Source of the DNA: Acidimicrobiales bacterium
Lineage (GTDB): Bacteria > Actinomycetota > Acidimicrobiia > Acidimicrobiales > Ilumatobacteraceae
Length of the DNA stretch: 36,153 bases
Assembly (NCBI GenBank): GCA_947465505.1
Contig: CANIBN010000005.1
Location: 1 to 36,153 of the forward strand
Direction of reading: 5' to 3'
Each line of letters begins with the position of its first letter. The first letter of the stretch is position 1. The position numbers and the translations under genes were made by a program. The notes below the pieces were generated by a model that saw nothing but the letters and a program-made list of their open reading frames with translations, ran no database searches and was not told the DNA's origin. Of this stretch, positions 14,287-23,501 are shown in pieces.

Positions 14287-16875
14287 GTGTTCGAACGATT
14301 CACTGATCGAGCCCGGCGAGTGGTGGTACTGGCGCAGGAAGAAGCGCGTCTGCTGAACCACTCGTACATCGGGACGGAGCACATCCTCCTCGGCCTCATT
14401 CATGAGGGCGAAGGGGTTGCTGCTAAGGCCTTGGAGTCCCTCGGCATCTCACTGGAAGCAGTGCGCAGCCAGGTCCAAGACATCATCGGTCAGGGCGGCT
14501 CCAGTCCGTCCGGCCATATCCCGTTCACGCCCCGTGCCAAGAAGGTGCTCGAGCTCTCGCTGCGCGAAGCACTGCAGCTCGGCCACAACTACATCGGCAC
14601 CGAGCACATCCTCCTCGGCCTCATTCGTGAGGGCGAAGGTGTTGCTGCACAGGTGCTCGTGAAGCTCGGCGCAGATCTCTCCCGTGTTCGCCAGCAGGTC
14701 ATCCAGCTGCTGTCGGGCTATCAGGGTTCGCAGGGCAAAGAGCCCCAGGCTGGCGGCGGCGCCGGCGCTACGCCCGCCGGTGCGGGCACCGGCAGCCGTG
14801 AGCAGCAGGCATCCGGCGAGGACAAGGGCGGCAGCCAGATCCTCGACCAGTTCGGCCGCAATCTCACCCAGCTCGCACGCGAGAAGAAGCTCGACCCGGT
14901 CATCGGCCGTGCTCGCGAGCTCGAGCGTGTCATGCAGGTGCTGTCGCGCCGCACGAAGAACAACCCCGTCCTCATCGGTGAGCCCGGCGTCGGCAAGACC
15001 GCGATCGTCGAGGGCCTCGCCCAGAAGATCGTGTCCGGCGACATTCCCGACACCCTGCGCGGCAAGCAGCTCTACACGCTCGACCTCGGCGCACTCGTGG
15101 CCGGCTCGCGTTACCGCGGTGATTTCGAGGAGCGCCTCAAGAAGGTGCTGAAGGAGATCCGTACGCGCGGCGACATCATCCTCTTCATCGACGAGATCCA
15201 CACGCTCGTCGGAGCAGGTGCTGCAGAGGGCGCGATTGACGCAGCGAGCATCCTCAAGCCGATGCTCGCCCGTGGCGAACTGCAAACCGTTGGTGCCACC
15301 ACCCTCGATGAGTACCGCAAGCACCTCGAGAAGGATGCTGCGCTCGAGCGCCGCTTCCAGCCCGTCAAGGTCGACGAGCCTACGCTTGCGCACACCATCG
15401 AGATCCTGAAGGGTCTGCGCGACCGCTACGAGGCACACCACCGGGTCACCATCACCGACCAGGCACTGGTGGCAGCGGCAAACCTCGCCGACCGCTACAT
15501 CTCCGATCGTCACCTCCCCGACAAGGCCATCGACCTCATCGACGAGGCTGGTTCGCGCCTGCGTATCAAGCGCATGCAGACCCCGCCCGACCTGAAGGAC
15601 ATCGACCAGCGTCTCACCGAAGTGCAGGAGTCCAAGAAGCGCGCCGTTGAGGAGCAGCGTTTCGAGGAAGCCGGCAAGCTGCGCGATCAGGAGAAGAACC
15701 TCCTCGAGGAAAAGGCCCAGAAGGAGGCCGAGATCAAGGCCTCCGGTGTCGACCTGTTCGACGAGGTCGACGAAGAAGCCGTGGCCGAGGTGCTGTCCTT
15801 GTGGACTGGCATCCCGGTGTACAAGCTCACCGAAGAAGAGACCCAGAAGCTGCTCCAGATGGAGTTGGAACTGCACAAGCGGGTCATCGGCCAAGAAGAC
15901 GCCATCCGCGCCGTGTCGCAGAGCATCCGCCGCACGCGTGCGGGCCTCAAGGACCCCCGCCGGCCCAGCGGTTCGTTCATCTTCCTCGGCCCCACCGGTG
16001 TGGGCAAGACCGAGCTCGCCAAGACACTCGCCGAGTTCCTCTTCGGCGACGACGACGCACTCATCACGCTCGACATGTCGGAGTACATGGAGAAGCACAC
16101 GGTGAGCCGCCTCGTCGGATCGCCCCCCGGCTATGTCGGGTACGAAGAGGGCGGCCAGCTCACCGAGGCAGTACGCCGTCGTCCGTTCAGCGTGGTGCTC
16201 TTCGACGAGATCGAAAAGGCCCACCCCGACGTGTTCAACACGCTCCTGCAGATCCTCGAAGAGGGTCGCCTCACGGACTCGCAGGGCCGCTCGGTGGACT
16301 TCCGCAACACCGTGCTCATCATGACGTCGAACCTCGGTACGCAGGATCTCCGCAAGGCTCACGTGGGATTCACCACGTCAGACGAAGCGGTGTCCTACGA
16401 GCGCATGCGTGAGAAGGTCATGGATGCGCTGAAGGCGCACTTCCGTCCCGAGTTCCTCAACCGCATCGACGAGACCATCGTGTTCCACGAGCTCACCCGT
16501 GACGAGGTGACGCTCATGGTCGACATGATGATGAAGCGACTCACCGGTCAGCTGGAGGGTCAGGGTCTCGGAATCGAGCTCACCCAGGCGGCTAAAGAAC
16601 TCCTTGCCCGCAAGGGATACGACCCGCAGCTCGGCGCACGCCCGCTGCGTCGTGCCATTCAGCGTCTCGTCGAGGACCCGCTCTCGGAGAAGATCCTCTA
16701 CAAGACGTACAACGCTGGCGAACTCATTGTTGTCGACGTGGAAGACGACCCCGATCGTCCCGGCGATCAGCGCATCGTGTTCCGCGCCATTGAGGGCATC
16801 CGTGCCCCCAGCACTGCGGAACTCGCGGCTGCCGGTACCGGCGAGTCCGGTGCCGAGCCGGCTAGCGGCGACTGA
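14287..16875 (+). CDS. clpC: ATP-dependent Clp protease ATP-binding subunit ClpC
   Basis: This 862-residue Hsp100 unfoldase feeds substrates to ClpP. The domains are complete: two Clp_N repeats (about 1-145, each with the phrase [13 protein letters not shown] or a close variant), AAA-1 with Walker A GEPGVGKT near 232, a UVR/middle coiled segment near 430-470 ([20 protein letters not shown]), and AAA-2 with Walker A GPTGVGKT near 567 followed by [17 protein letters not shown]. The UVR motif and length identify ClpC rather than ClpB or ClpA. A Gly/Ala/Ser-rich tail ends the protein. It stands alone between a predicted promoter and a strong terminator. Confidence 0.97.
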   Translation: MFERFTDRARRVVVLAQEEARLLNHSYIGTEHILLGLIHEGEGVAAKALESLGISLEAVRSQVQDIIGQGGSSPSGHIPFTPRAKKVLELSLREALQLGHNYIGTEHILLGLIREGEGVAAQVLVKLGADLSRVRQQVIQLLSGYQGSQGKEPQAGGGAGATPAGAGTGSREQQASGEDKGGSQILDQFGRNLTQLAREKKLDPVIGRARELERVMQVLSRRTKNNPVLIGEPGVGKTAIVEGLAQKIVSGDIPDTLRGKQLYTLDLGALVAGSRYRGDFEERLKKVLKEIRTRGDIILFIDEIHTLVGAGAAEGAIDAASILKPMLARGELQTVGATTLDEYRKHLEKDAALERRFQPVKVDEPTLAHTIEILKGLRDRYEAHHRVTITDQALVAAANLADRYISDRHLPDKAIDLIDEAGSRLRIKRMQTPPDLKDIDQRLTEVQESKKRAVEEQRFEEAGKLRDQEKNLLEEKAQKEAEIKASGVDLFDEVDEEAVAEVLSLWTGIPVYKLTEEETQKLLQMELELHKRVIGQEDAIRAVSQSIRRTRAGLKDPRRPSGSFIFLGPTGVGKTELAKTLAEFLFGDDDALITLDMSEYMEKHTVSRLVGSPPGYVGYEEGGQLTEAVRRRPFSVVLFDEIEKAHPDVFNTLLQILEEGRLTDSQGRSVDFRNTVLIMTSNLGTQDLRKAHVGFTTSDEAVSYERMREKVMDALKAHFRPEFLNRIDETIVFHELTRDEVTLMVDMMMKRLTGQLEGQGLGIELTQAAKELLARKGYDPQLGARPLRRAIQRLVEDPLSEKILYKTYNAGELIVVDVEDDPDRPGDQRIVFRAIEGIRAPSTAELAAAGTGESGAEPASGD

Positions 16876-16897
16876 CACACCGAACCAAGAAACGTCG

Positions 16898-16932
16898 AAC
16901 GGCCGGTCGCTCTGCGACCGGCCGTTTCGCTT
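16898..16932 (+). terminator. Intrinsic terminator after clpC
   Basis: A 13-bp perfect stem (AACGGCCGGTCGC at 16898-16910 with its complement at 16914-16926) closes a three-base loop and runs into TTTCGCTT. It lies 22 bases after the clpC stop and faces the end of the convergent LppM-type gene, so it may work in both directions. Confidence 0.85.
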
Positions 16933-16960
16933 GCGTAGACCAGTGGTTCGAAGCGACCGA

Positions 16961-18019
16961 TCAGAGGTCGTCGAGTTTCGACCAGCGGTCGTTGTTCGAC
17001 AACCGACTCGATCGCTTACCGGTAACGGGCCGTACGCGTCCCTGCTCCACCACCACGAGACCGGCACGGAGCAGGACGCGTACGTGGTCCTTCAGTTCGC
17101 GCACGGAGATGCCAACCGCACTCGCCAGTTCCTCGGCGTTGGGCGGTGAGTCGAAACGCAGCAGGTACCGCATCACCCGACGCTCGTCGGGCTGCAGTTC
17201 GAGCATCTCGGCCATCTTCATGGGCGGTCGGTTGTCCTTGGGCCGGTTGCGCTTCGAACGGGCGTAGAACCAGACCCCCGCCAGCCCTCCCACGATGAGC
17301 ACGTAGACGATGAGGATGGCTTTGAACTGGCCCTCGATTTTGCGGGCGGTCTTGACGCCCTTGCTTACCTGCACCGACTCGACGCTGAGGTCGAGCGCCG
17401 CATCACCGGGTCGTACCGTCCACTCGTTCGAGGTGGTGGAACCCGCATCCTCGGACCCGGCCACGGTCTTGCCGGGCATCGTGATGCGGAACGTGACACT
17501 CGCCGCGTCGGTCGGGGTGAGCTGACGGTTCGCGAGTTCCTTGATCCACGGCGTCTCGCCGACGGCGGCGATGAGGTCCTGGTCGGCAACGGCACTGAGG
17601 CCCTTGGAGAAGTCGAGCGACCCGACGAAGGTCCAGTGCACCTCCCCGGTAGAACCCTTGGCCGACAGCATCGGCTCGAGAATCGGACCATCCGGTCCCG
17701 ACAGTGAGGCGAGGATCTCGTTGGCCTCGGCGAGATTCTCGAACGGGTGCGAGAGGACGATGGTGAGCCCGTTGTCGGGAGTGGGTTCGGGGCCGGTCAC
17801 CTGCCATCCGGCCTGCGTGAGGTCGGTGAACTGGAGTTCCTTGGCGAGATTGGGCTCGGCGGCAACCACCTCGGCGTCGGCCGTGACCTTGACGCCGACC
17901 ACACCAGAACCGTCGGGGTTCACGATGGTGGATACCTCGGCGTCCACGCGACAGGCGGTGAGCGCCACCACGCACGCCAGCGCAGCGAGCGCTCTGTGGA
18001 CGAACCTGCTCCCTCGCAT
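16961..18019 (-). CDS. LppM-like lipoprotein fused to a transmembrane helix and cytoplasmic winged helix
   Basis: This 352-residue protein opens with a lipoprotein signal peptide and lipobox LTAC (Cys23). Residues 24-~225 resemble the extracellular LppM domain (CRVDAEVSTIVNPDGSG). One transmembrane helix follows at about 234-253 (AILIVYVLIVGGLAGVWFY), then a positive stop-transfer stretch RSKRNRPKDNR. Residues 275-333 form a winged-helix DNA-binding domain (DERRVMRYLLRF, AEELASAVGISVRELKDHV, LLRAGLVVVEQGRVRP). The layout is a sensor outside and a DNA-binding domain inside the same chain. It is divergent from radA (54 bases apart). The target genes are unknown; radA/disA next door are candidates by position only. 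Confidence 0.75.
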   Translation of the reverse strand: MRGSRFVHRALAALACVVALTACRVDAEVSTIVNPDGSGVVGVKVTADAEVVAAEPNLAKELQFTDLTQAGWQVTGPEPTPDNGLTIVLSHPFENLAEANEILASLSGPDGPILEPMLSAKGSTGEVHWTFVGSLDFSKGLSAVADQDLIAAVGETPWIKELANRQLTPTDAASVTFRITMPGKTVAGSEDAGSTTSNEWTVRPGDAALDLSVESVQVSKGVKTARKIEGQFKAILIVYVLIVGGLAGVWFYARSKRNRPKDNRPPMKMAEMLELQPDERRVMRYLLRFDSPPNAEELASAVGISVRELKDHVRVLLRAGLVVVEQGRVRPVTGKRSSRLSNNDRWSKLDDL

Positions 18020-18073
18020 GACCCCGAGATTCTTTCAGAAACCCTGTAGCACCCCCCTGTCACCGTGGGCCCC

Positions 18074-19465
18074 ATGAGCAAGATGCGAATTGTCCACCGA
18101 TGCGGCGATTGTGGAGCCGAGCACCCGAAATGGTCCGGTCGATGCGGGTCGTGTGGCGCTTGGAACTCACTCATCGAAGATGTGGAGGGCGACGTCGGCG
18201 CTCCGCCGGTGCTCAGCGGCCCACCGCCGATGGTGCAGCCCATTACGCAGGTTGACCCCCTCGAGGGTCGGCCACGTCCTACCGGCATCTCCGAGATGGA
18301 CCGTGTGCTCTCCGGTGGGCTCGTGCCCGGTTCGGTCACCCTGCTGGGCGGCGAGCCCGGAGTGGGCAAGTCCACGCTGCTCCTGCAACTGCTCGCCGCC
18401 ATGGGTGGTCGCACGCTCTATGTCACGGCCGAGGAGAGCGCGCAGCAAGTACGACTCCGGGCCGACCGCCTCGGCGCCCTGCACGACAACATCTCGCTCC
18501 TCGCAGAGACCTCGCTTCCGCGTATCCGCGCTGCGGCGGCTTCCCTACGGCCCGATCTCGTGATCATCGACTCCATCCAGGCCATCTCCGACCCCGACAT
18601 TGCGTCTGGTCCCGGGTCGGTCACCCAAGTGCGCGGCTGCGCTCAGCAGCTCGTCGCCGACGCCAAGACCACGGGGCTCACCACACTCATGGTGGGTCAC
18701 GTCACCAAGGAAGGTGCCCTTGCCGGTCCACGGGTGCTCGAACACCTCGTCGACACCGTTCTCTCCTTCGACGGCGAACGGCATCATGCGCTGCGCATGC
18801 TCCGTGCGGTGAAACATCGGTTCGGTACCACCAACGAACTCGGTCTGTTCGAGATGGAGGGTGAAGGCCTGCGGCCCGTGCCCGACGCCAGTCAGTTGTT
18901 CCTCGCAGACCGTCGGGCTGGAGTGCCCGGGTCGGTGGTGGCCCCCATCCTCGACGGCTACCGACCGTTGCTCGTTGAGGTGCAGGCACTCGTCACGTTG
19001 TCGTCGCTGTCGTCGCCCCGCCGGTCGGCCCAGGGGTTCGACCACGGACGTCTGGCGGTCTTGCTTGCGGTGCTCGATCAGCGCGCAGGGCTACTGTTCG
19101 CTCCCTGCGACGTGTATGCCTCGGTGGTGGGAGGTATTCGGCTCAGCGAACCGGGAGGCGATCTCGCCGTCTGCGTTGCAGCGGCATCCGCAGTTACGGG
19201 GCGTGCCGTATCGGCACGTGTCGTGGTCTGTGGCGAGGTGGGCCTCGCCGGTGAACTCCGTCAGGTCAGCCAAACCGCAAGACGCCTCTCCGAAGCAGCG
19301 CGTCTCGGCTTCAAGACCGCCATCGTGCCGCGTTCGGCGGCCGTCGAGATTCCGGGGCTTGAGGTCATACGAGTCGGCACCCTCGCCGAGGCGCTCCACG
19401 TACTCAGGCTCATCGACAGTCCAGAGTTTGTGCCACGAAATCTGCTGCTCAACGAGCCCCTCTGA
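18074..19465 (+). CDS. radA: DNA repair protein RadA
   Basis: RadA (463 residues) is a RecA-like helicase that processes recombination intermediates. It has the N-terminal zinc finger CGDCGAEHPKWSGRCGSCG, Walker A GGEPGVGKSTLL near residue 92, the RadA-specific K-x-RFG motif as KHRFG near 246, and a Lon-like C-terminal domain (CDVYASVVGGIRLSEPGGDL). The ATG at 18074 is chosen; a GTG at 18065 would add three residues and an ATG at 18083 would remove three. It is followed after 53 bases by disA, a gene pairing frequent in Gram-positive bacteria, where DisA and RadA act together during DNA damage. Confidence 0.95.
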   Translation: MSKMRIVHRCGDCGAEHPKWSGRCGSCGAWNSLIEDVEGDVGAPPVLSGPPPMVQPITQVDPLEGRPRPTGISEMDRVLSGGLVPGSVTLLGGEPGVGKSTLLLQLLAAMGGRTLYVTAEESAQQVRLRADRLGALHDNISLLAETSLPRIRAAAASLRPDLVIIDSIQAISDPDIASGPGSVTQVRGCAQQLVADAKTTGLTTLMVGHVTKEGALAGPRVLEHLVDTVLSFDGERHHALRMLRAVKHRFGTTNELGLFEMEGEGLRPVPDASQLFLADRRAGVPGSVVAPILDGYRPLLVEVQALVTLSSLSSPRRSAQGFDHGRLAVLLAVLDQRAGLLFAPCDVYASVVGGIRLSEPGGDLAVCVAAASAVTGRAVSARVVVCGEVGLAGELRQVSQTARRLSEAARLGFKTAIVPRSAAVEIPGLEVIRVGTLAEALHVLRLIDSPEFVPRNLLLNEPL

Positions 19466-19506
19466 GGTTGCTCACTATTCCGGCAATGCGTTCTGCCCTC
19501 AACAAC

Positions 19507-19512
19507 TAGAAT
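19507..19512 (+). promoter_or_regulatory. Predicted -10 box of disA
   Basis: TAGAAT ends six bases before the ATG at 19519. It is the closest match to the consensus TATAAT-type box in the window and predicts a leaderless disA mRNA independent of radA. Confidence 0.6.
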
Positions 19513-19518
19513 CCGTAT

Positions 19519-20601
19519 ATGTCTCTGGGATCACGGCACCGTTCCGAGGTCCTCCACGCCGCCCTTGCGAAGGTGGCGCCCGGTACGGCCCTGCGTGAGG
19601 GGCTCGATCGCATCGTGCGAGCCAAGATGGGTGCACTGTTGGTGCTCGGTGATTTTCCCACGGTGCTGAACATCTGCTCCGGTGGATTCCTGCTCGACTC
19701 CGCCTACAGCCCCCAGCGGCTCTCCGAACTCGCGAAGATGGACGGTGCCGTCATCCTCGGCTCGGATGCCACGCGCATCGCACGCGCAAACGTGCATCTC
19801 GTGCCCGATCCCGCGACGACGACGAGCGAAACCGGCACCCGTCACCGCACTGCCGAGCGAGTGGCGCGCAGCATCACCGTGCCCGTGGTGTCGGTGAGCG
19901 AGGAAATGGGCGTCATCACCGTGTACGTCGGTGAGCACAAGCACGTGCTGCAGGAAATCGGTCGTCTGCTCGAGCGCGCAAACCAGGCACTCCAAACCCT
20001 CGAACGGTACAAGGCCCGGCTTGACGACGTCACCAGTGCGCTCGGTGCGCTCGAGGTGGAGGACGTGGTGACGCTGCGCGATGTCAGTGCGGTGGTCCAG
20101 CGCAGCGAGATGGTGCGCCGCATTTCCGACGAGATCGACATGATGATTGTCGAACTCGGTGTGGATGCTCGCCTGTTGCGACTGCAGCTCGACGAGTTGT
20201 ACAGCGGCACCGAGAACGATCTTGATCTCGTGGTGAAGGACTACGCACCCGACACCGAACCCGGAACGGTAGAGGCCATCCTCGCCAAACTGCAGGAGAT
20301 CGATGACGACGCGCTCCTCGACACCCGCAGTGTTGCCGGCATTCTCCTGCCCCTCGCACCGGATGCAGATCTCGACCAACCGCTGCAGCCCCGCGGCTAC
20401 CGCTTGCTCTCGCGCATCCCGCGCATGAGCGAGGCACTCGCCCACAACGTGGTGGAGCGCTTTGGCAACCTTGCCAAGGTGTTGCGTTCCACCACCGCCG
20501 ACCTCGCCGAGGTGCCCGGGGTGGACGAGCCCCGGGCGAGAGTGATCAAGGATGCGCTCGGCCGTCTCGCCGAGACGAGCATCCTCGAACAGTACGGCTG
20601 A
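19519..20601 (+). CDS. disA: DNA integrity scanning diadenylate cyclase DisA
   Basis: DisA (360 residues) condenses two ATP into the second messenger c-di-AMP and scans DNA for branched structures. The DAC domain fills the first ~145 residues, with the catalytic DGA motif at about 75-77 (KMDGAVILGSDATRI) and the RHRTA motif at about 108-112. A helical spine follows, and the C-terminal ~60 residues are the helix-hairpin-helix DNA-binding domain (VVERFGNLAKVLRS, LAEVPGVDEPRARVIKDAL). All diagnostic residues are intact, so it should be active. It is tail-to-tail with the last Tad-cluster gene, only 15 bases away. Confidence 0.97.
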   Translation: MSLGSRHRSEVLHAALAKVAPGTALREGLDRIVRAKMGALLVLGDFPTVLNICSGGFLLDSAYSPQRLSELAKMDGAVILGSDATRIARANVHLVPDPATTTSETGTRHRTAERVARSITVPVVSVSEEMGVITVYVGEHKHVLQEIGRLLERANQALQTLERYKARLDDVTSALGALEVEDVVTLRDVSAVVQRSEMVRRISDEIDMMIVELGVDARLLRLQLDELYSGTENDLDLVVKDYAPDTEPGTVEAILAKLQEIDDDALLDTRSVAGILLPLAPDADLDQPLQPRGYRLLSRIPRMSEALAHNVVERFGNLAKVLRSTTADLAEVPGVDEPRARVIKDALGRLAETSILEQYG

Positions 20602-20616
20602 GCGGCTTCCCAGCGT

Positions 20617-22050
20617 TTACGCAGTCACCGAGTCGGCGAGCAGTTCTCTCACCAGTTCGGTCAACCAGGGTGACGGCTCGGTCTGCCACGGATCTCCCAG
20701 CAGGCTGCGAACGTAGGTGTTCCACTCGTGCCTCACACCCGCGCCGTCGCCTGCGCGGGCGTGAGCTCGCAACCGAAGTGCCACGAGTTCTTCGTGACCC
20801 GGCAGTACCGACAACCCGATGCTCGTTGCCCAGAACACCTCATCGAGTCGTTCGCTACTGAGCGCACGTTCGGTCAGATCGACCGCAGTCGACACCACGA
20901 GCAGCGTAAGGCCCGACGTGGTTGCCTCTGAATCCGCCCACCCAAATCCACTGCCGATGAACGGAGCCCCGCGCACCAGTGTCAGCGCGCTGCTCAATTC
21001 GCTTGCCACGTCTGACGATGGACTACCGATGCTCGCGAAGTGCTTTGCCCGGGCGACATGCGCCTGGAACAGGTCGACGTCGCTCACCACCTCAGGGTGC
21101 AGCCCGAGGCGCTCACCGCGCGGTCGCTCCACCCACTCTGCGTCGAAGCCTGACGATGAGTGCGTAGCGAGAGTGCGACGGAGTGCAGACACCACATTGG
21201 CGAACGACGTATCGCGAACATCAGCCTCCCAAAGCGCAGTGCGCGCCGCCTCCCGCGTCGCGGAGCGTCGGTGAAGTGTCAGCCACGCCATCAACTCGAT
21301 CGCCTTGGCGCGTTCGAACACCACTGGCTGTCCGTCAGCGGCCAACACATCGACCGGACCGAGCAGCCGAACCATGAACCGCCAACGTGGCAACGAAGGA
21401 ACCACCGGTGGCGGTGCCGGCTCGAGCATTTGCTTCGCCACGTGTAACTCATCCGTACTAGCGACATCCCGGGCCTGCGGCAGTGGAGCCGGCGGCAACG
21501 AGGTCGGCGTTCTGGGAGAACGGTGTCTCGATCGCTGATGTTCGCGCCAGCGGGTGGCCCCGACCGCCGTGGTGATGCCTGCCGCAAGGAAGCCGGCCTC
21601 TGTCCAGCCGATCTGAACACCGTTCTGCTGGAGCGAGAGCGCAACCACCCCACCGGGACGCCCGTGGGCCGGAGCAGGCCCCACCGGTGTCGACGAGGGT
21701 GCTGTTCCTGTGACCACAGCGCCACCGAGCGCCAGTGCCACGAGGGTTTGGGAGGCACCGAGCAACGGGATCCGTGGCACCCGGCAACGCAGGAAGCGAC
21801 AGGTCATCGTCAGGGTGGTCGCCACCGCGATTCGTGCCCAGGTCAGCCACAGCAGCGCTCCGAGACCCGCAATGACGACCATCCGCGAGTCCGTACCGTC
21901 CACCCTCCCCCAGTTCACCGAACGCAATCCTTCGACCAGCGTCGTCGGCCCGCCCAGCAGACGGCGCAGCAGAAGTGGCCCCACGATGACAGTCATCGCA
22001 AGGGGAACGACTCCCGCAAGGCGGTAAGCAAACGCAGCAGTTCTTCGCAC
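20617..22050 (-). CDS. Membrane-anchored SARP-type regulator (TM helices + winged helix + BTAD)
   Basis: The N-terminal third holds about four hydrophobic segments (near 8-30, 57-79, 97-115 and 148-166). After a Pro-rich linker comes an OmpR-like winged helix as found in SARP regulators (VRLLGPVDVLAADGQPV, LHRRSATREAARTALW, NVVSALRRTL), and then a helical bacterial transcriptional activator domain (BTAD) to the end. It is thus a SARP regulator tied to the membrane, at the tail of the Tad pilus operon. The start is set at the GTG at 22050 because a perfect GGAGG lies eight bases upstream; an ATG at 22065 overlaps that GGAGG and would add five residues. Similar BTAD proteins occur in actinobacterial Tad loci, but I cannot name this one. 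Confidence 0.75.
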   Translation of the reverse strand: MRRTAAFAYRLAGVVPLAMTVIVGPLLLRRLLGGPTTLVEGLRSVNWGRVDGTDSRMVVIAGLGALLWLTWARIAVATTLTMTCRFLRCRVPRIPLLGASQTLVALALGGAVVTGTAPSSTPVGPAPAHGRPGGVVALSLQQNGVQIGWTEAGFLAAGITTAVGATRWREHQRSRHRSPRTPTSLPPAPLPQARDVASTDELHVAKQMLEPAPPPVVPSLPRWRFMVRLLGPVDVLAADGQPVVFERAKAIELMAWLTLHRRSATREAARTALWEADVRDTSFANVVSALRRTLATHSSSGFDAEWVERPRGERLGLHPEVVSDVDLFQAHVARAKHFASIGSPSSDVASELSSALTLVRGAPFIGSGFGWADSEATTSGLTLLVVSTAVDLTERALSSERLDEVFWATSIGLSVLPGHEELVALRLRAHARAGDGAGVRHEWNTYVRSLLGDPWQTEPSPWLTELVRELLADSVTA

Positions 22051-22071
22051 GATACGTACCTCCATGTTTGT

Positions 22072-22476
22072 TCAGTGATCCACCGGAGTCGCCGTGCGCG
22101 TCACACGAACCGTTCGGGAGCCCACGCCTATGGCTCCCAGCAGCAATGGTGCGACTCCGATCGAAACGGTCACCGTGACGGTGTGCTCTGTGGCGACCAC
22201 GCTTCCGACAGCACCGGCCGCCTCAAGATAGGAGTAGGCCCGGCGCTCGGCTGCGGGAATGTCCAACACGATCAAGCCCTCGCGCAGGCGGTGTACCTCC
22301 TGCACCCCATCCCTTGCTGCCGCAAGGGCGAGTCCTGCGGCCTTGGAGCGAGCACCAACCAGTCGGCCGCCATCGAGGACCAGACCGGCGCAGGCAACGA
22401 ACACCACGATGAGGCACACGACCATTGCACTGATCGATCCGACGTCGTCTGCATCGCTGATTGGACGTTTGAACAT
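22072..22476 (-). CDS. TadG-like Flp pilus-assembly protein
   Basis: This 134-residue protein begins with a short cytoplasmic stretch and one hydrophobic helix (about 14-37, SISAMVVCLIVVFVACAGLV) that ends in LDGGRLVGARSKAAGLALAA, the typical TadG/TadE N-terminal pattern. The remainder is a short beta-rich extracytoplasmic part. Such proteins act as minor pilins or assembly factors in Tad pili. Its ATG shares a base with the stop of the preceding TadE-like gene (TGATG), implying coupled translation; a GTG at 22479 is an alternative. Confidence 0.7.
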   Translation of the reverse strand: MFKRPISDADDVGSISAMVVCLIVVFVACAGLVLDGGRLVGARSKAAGLALAAARDGVQEVHRLREGLIVLDIPAAERRAYSYLEAAGAVGSVVATEHTVTVTVSIGVAPLLLGAIGVGSRTVRVTRTATPVDH

Positions 22477-22871
22477 CACGTTGCCCGGTACCGATCAATC
22501 GGTGACACCGCGACGGCGCTGACGCTGCGGGCGTCGAACGGCCAGAGGCCCCGTGACTCGGTAGTGCAGCGAACGGTGACCGCTACGCGATCCTCCAGGA
22601 CCTCGACGCTGGCCTCGGCAGCAGCACATACCACGCCGTTGTTTTGCAGCGCACCGAGCGCCGTGGCGCGCCCAACCTCCGCCATGCGGGGACGACGCAC
22701 CATCGACGCCGCACGGGCCCCGCTCTCGGCCGCCAGATCAATCTGACTCCGTGCCTGGCCCAGTCGACCACACCAGAACACGAACACTGCGCACAGACAC
22801 ACCACCGGCGTGAGGATGACCAGTTCGGCGGCGGCGTTGCCGCCGTCGCTGTCGCGAGGAGCGCGTTTCAA
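22476..22871 (-). CDS. TadE-like pseudopilin (second copy)
   Basis: This 131-residue protein has the TadE pattern near its N-terminus: DSDGGNAAAELVILTP, a hydrophobic helix, then GQARSQIDLAAESGARAAS. The frame is open far upstream, but that part is only the antiphase of the previous gene. I place the start at a TTG at 22871 because it overlaps the upstream stop as TTGA and has GAGGA six bases before it. Three cysteines in the C-terminal half might form disulfides outside the cell. Function as a minor pilin is inferred from the family and from the cluster. Confidence 0.7.
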   Translation of the reverse strand: MKRAPRDSDGGNAAAELVILTPVVCLCAVFVFWCGRLGQARSQIDLAAESGARAASMVRRPRMAEVGRATALGALQNNGVVCAAAEASVEVLEDRVAVTVRCTTESRGLWPFDARSVSAVAVSPIDRYRAT

Positions 22872-23260
22872 CGCTCGTCCTCGGGCACGAAGCGCTCCTT
22901 GGGAGTCTCGGCGTGGCGGGTAACGGTGCCGGGGAAGAAGGGCACAACTCGGTCGACGCGAACGCTCACGACCGCCCGCACAAGGTCTCCGTCTGAGACC
23001 GAGGCCGAGACGAGGACCGACCCCGAGTCCCGGACCACGATCTGCGCCTCTCGTTGTCCGGATGAGGCATCGGCACCACGCCGCGATGCAACGGTGACCG
23101 CCCGAGCACCGGCATGTTGGGCAATGTTCGCTGCGTGGAAGTAGACCGCCGCCTGAATGCCGAGCATCACGAGGAAGAGCGCGACCGGGACAAGGATGAC
23201 GTATCCCACGACAGCCTCGCCACGGTCCACTCCCGTGGCCGGTGACCGCATCGTGCTCAC
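22868..23260 (-). CDS. TadE-like pseudopilin (first copy)
   Basis: This 130-residue protein has the sequence DRGEAVVGYVILVPVALFL, then a helix and AAVYFHAANIAQHAGARA, matching TadE-like minor pilins. The Arg-Gly-Glu before the helix resembles the prepilin cleavage context of the pilin gene upstream. The GTG start at 23260 overlaps the pilin stop as GTGA, and the stop overlaps the next gene. These tight junctions indicate a single coupled translation unit from the pilin gene to the SARP gene. Confidence 0.72.
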   Translation of the reverse strand: MSTMRSPATGVDRGEAVVGYVILVPVALFLVMLGIQAAVYFHAANIAQHAGARAVTVASRRGADASSGQREAQIVVRDSGSVLVSASVSDGDLVRAVVSVRVDRVVPFFPGTVTRHAETPKERFVPEDER

Positions 23261-23448
23261 AACTCGATGGAGTTCGCCTTGGCGGTGACCTTCGCCCTGA
23301 TGATTCCTCCCACGGCGATGGCGGCCAGCACCAGGAGCGCCGCGAGCGCAACGGTGGTTGCGGAGATCTCACCCCGGTCTCGATCGTGATCATGCGATGC
23401 ACGCAGGCGTGTCCAGTAGTACGTCCAGATCTGCTCGATGTCGGACAT
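23257..23448 (-). CDS. Flp-type major pilin candidate (63 aa)
   Basis: This short protein has a hydrophilic leader of 26 residues ending in DRDRG, then E-ISATTVALAALLVLAAI and a short basic C-terminus. Gly followed by Glu at the head of a hydrophobic helix is the prepilin-peptidase cleavage context, giving a mature pilin of about 37 residues. Small size and position between tadC and the tadE genes are what is expected of the Flp pilin. The prepilin peptidase itself is not in the window. A 53-base gap separates it from tadC, so it may have its own promoter, as major pilins often do. Confidence 0.68.
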   Translation of the reverse strand: MSDIEQIWTYYWTRLRASHDHDRDRGEISATTVALAALLVLAAIAVGGIIRAKVTAKANSIEL

Positions 23449-23501
23449 GTGGTTTCTGCTTTCTGTTGTGGTTGTTGAGATGGAGGAACGGTGCCCGTCT
23501 G

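Noticed and set aside
14449-16362. A very long open frame antisense to clpC (over 600 codons)
   Set aside because: It mirrors the codon periodicity of clpC in G+C-rich DNA and shows no recognisable domain; the clpC reading is certain.
22476-23402. A 308-codon frame on the minus strand through the TadE genes
   Set aside because: Only its last 131 codons look like protein (TadE-like); the rest is out of phase with the first TadE gene. The TTG at 22871 with a Shine-Dalgarno marks the real start.
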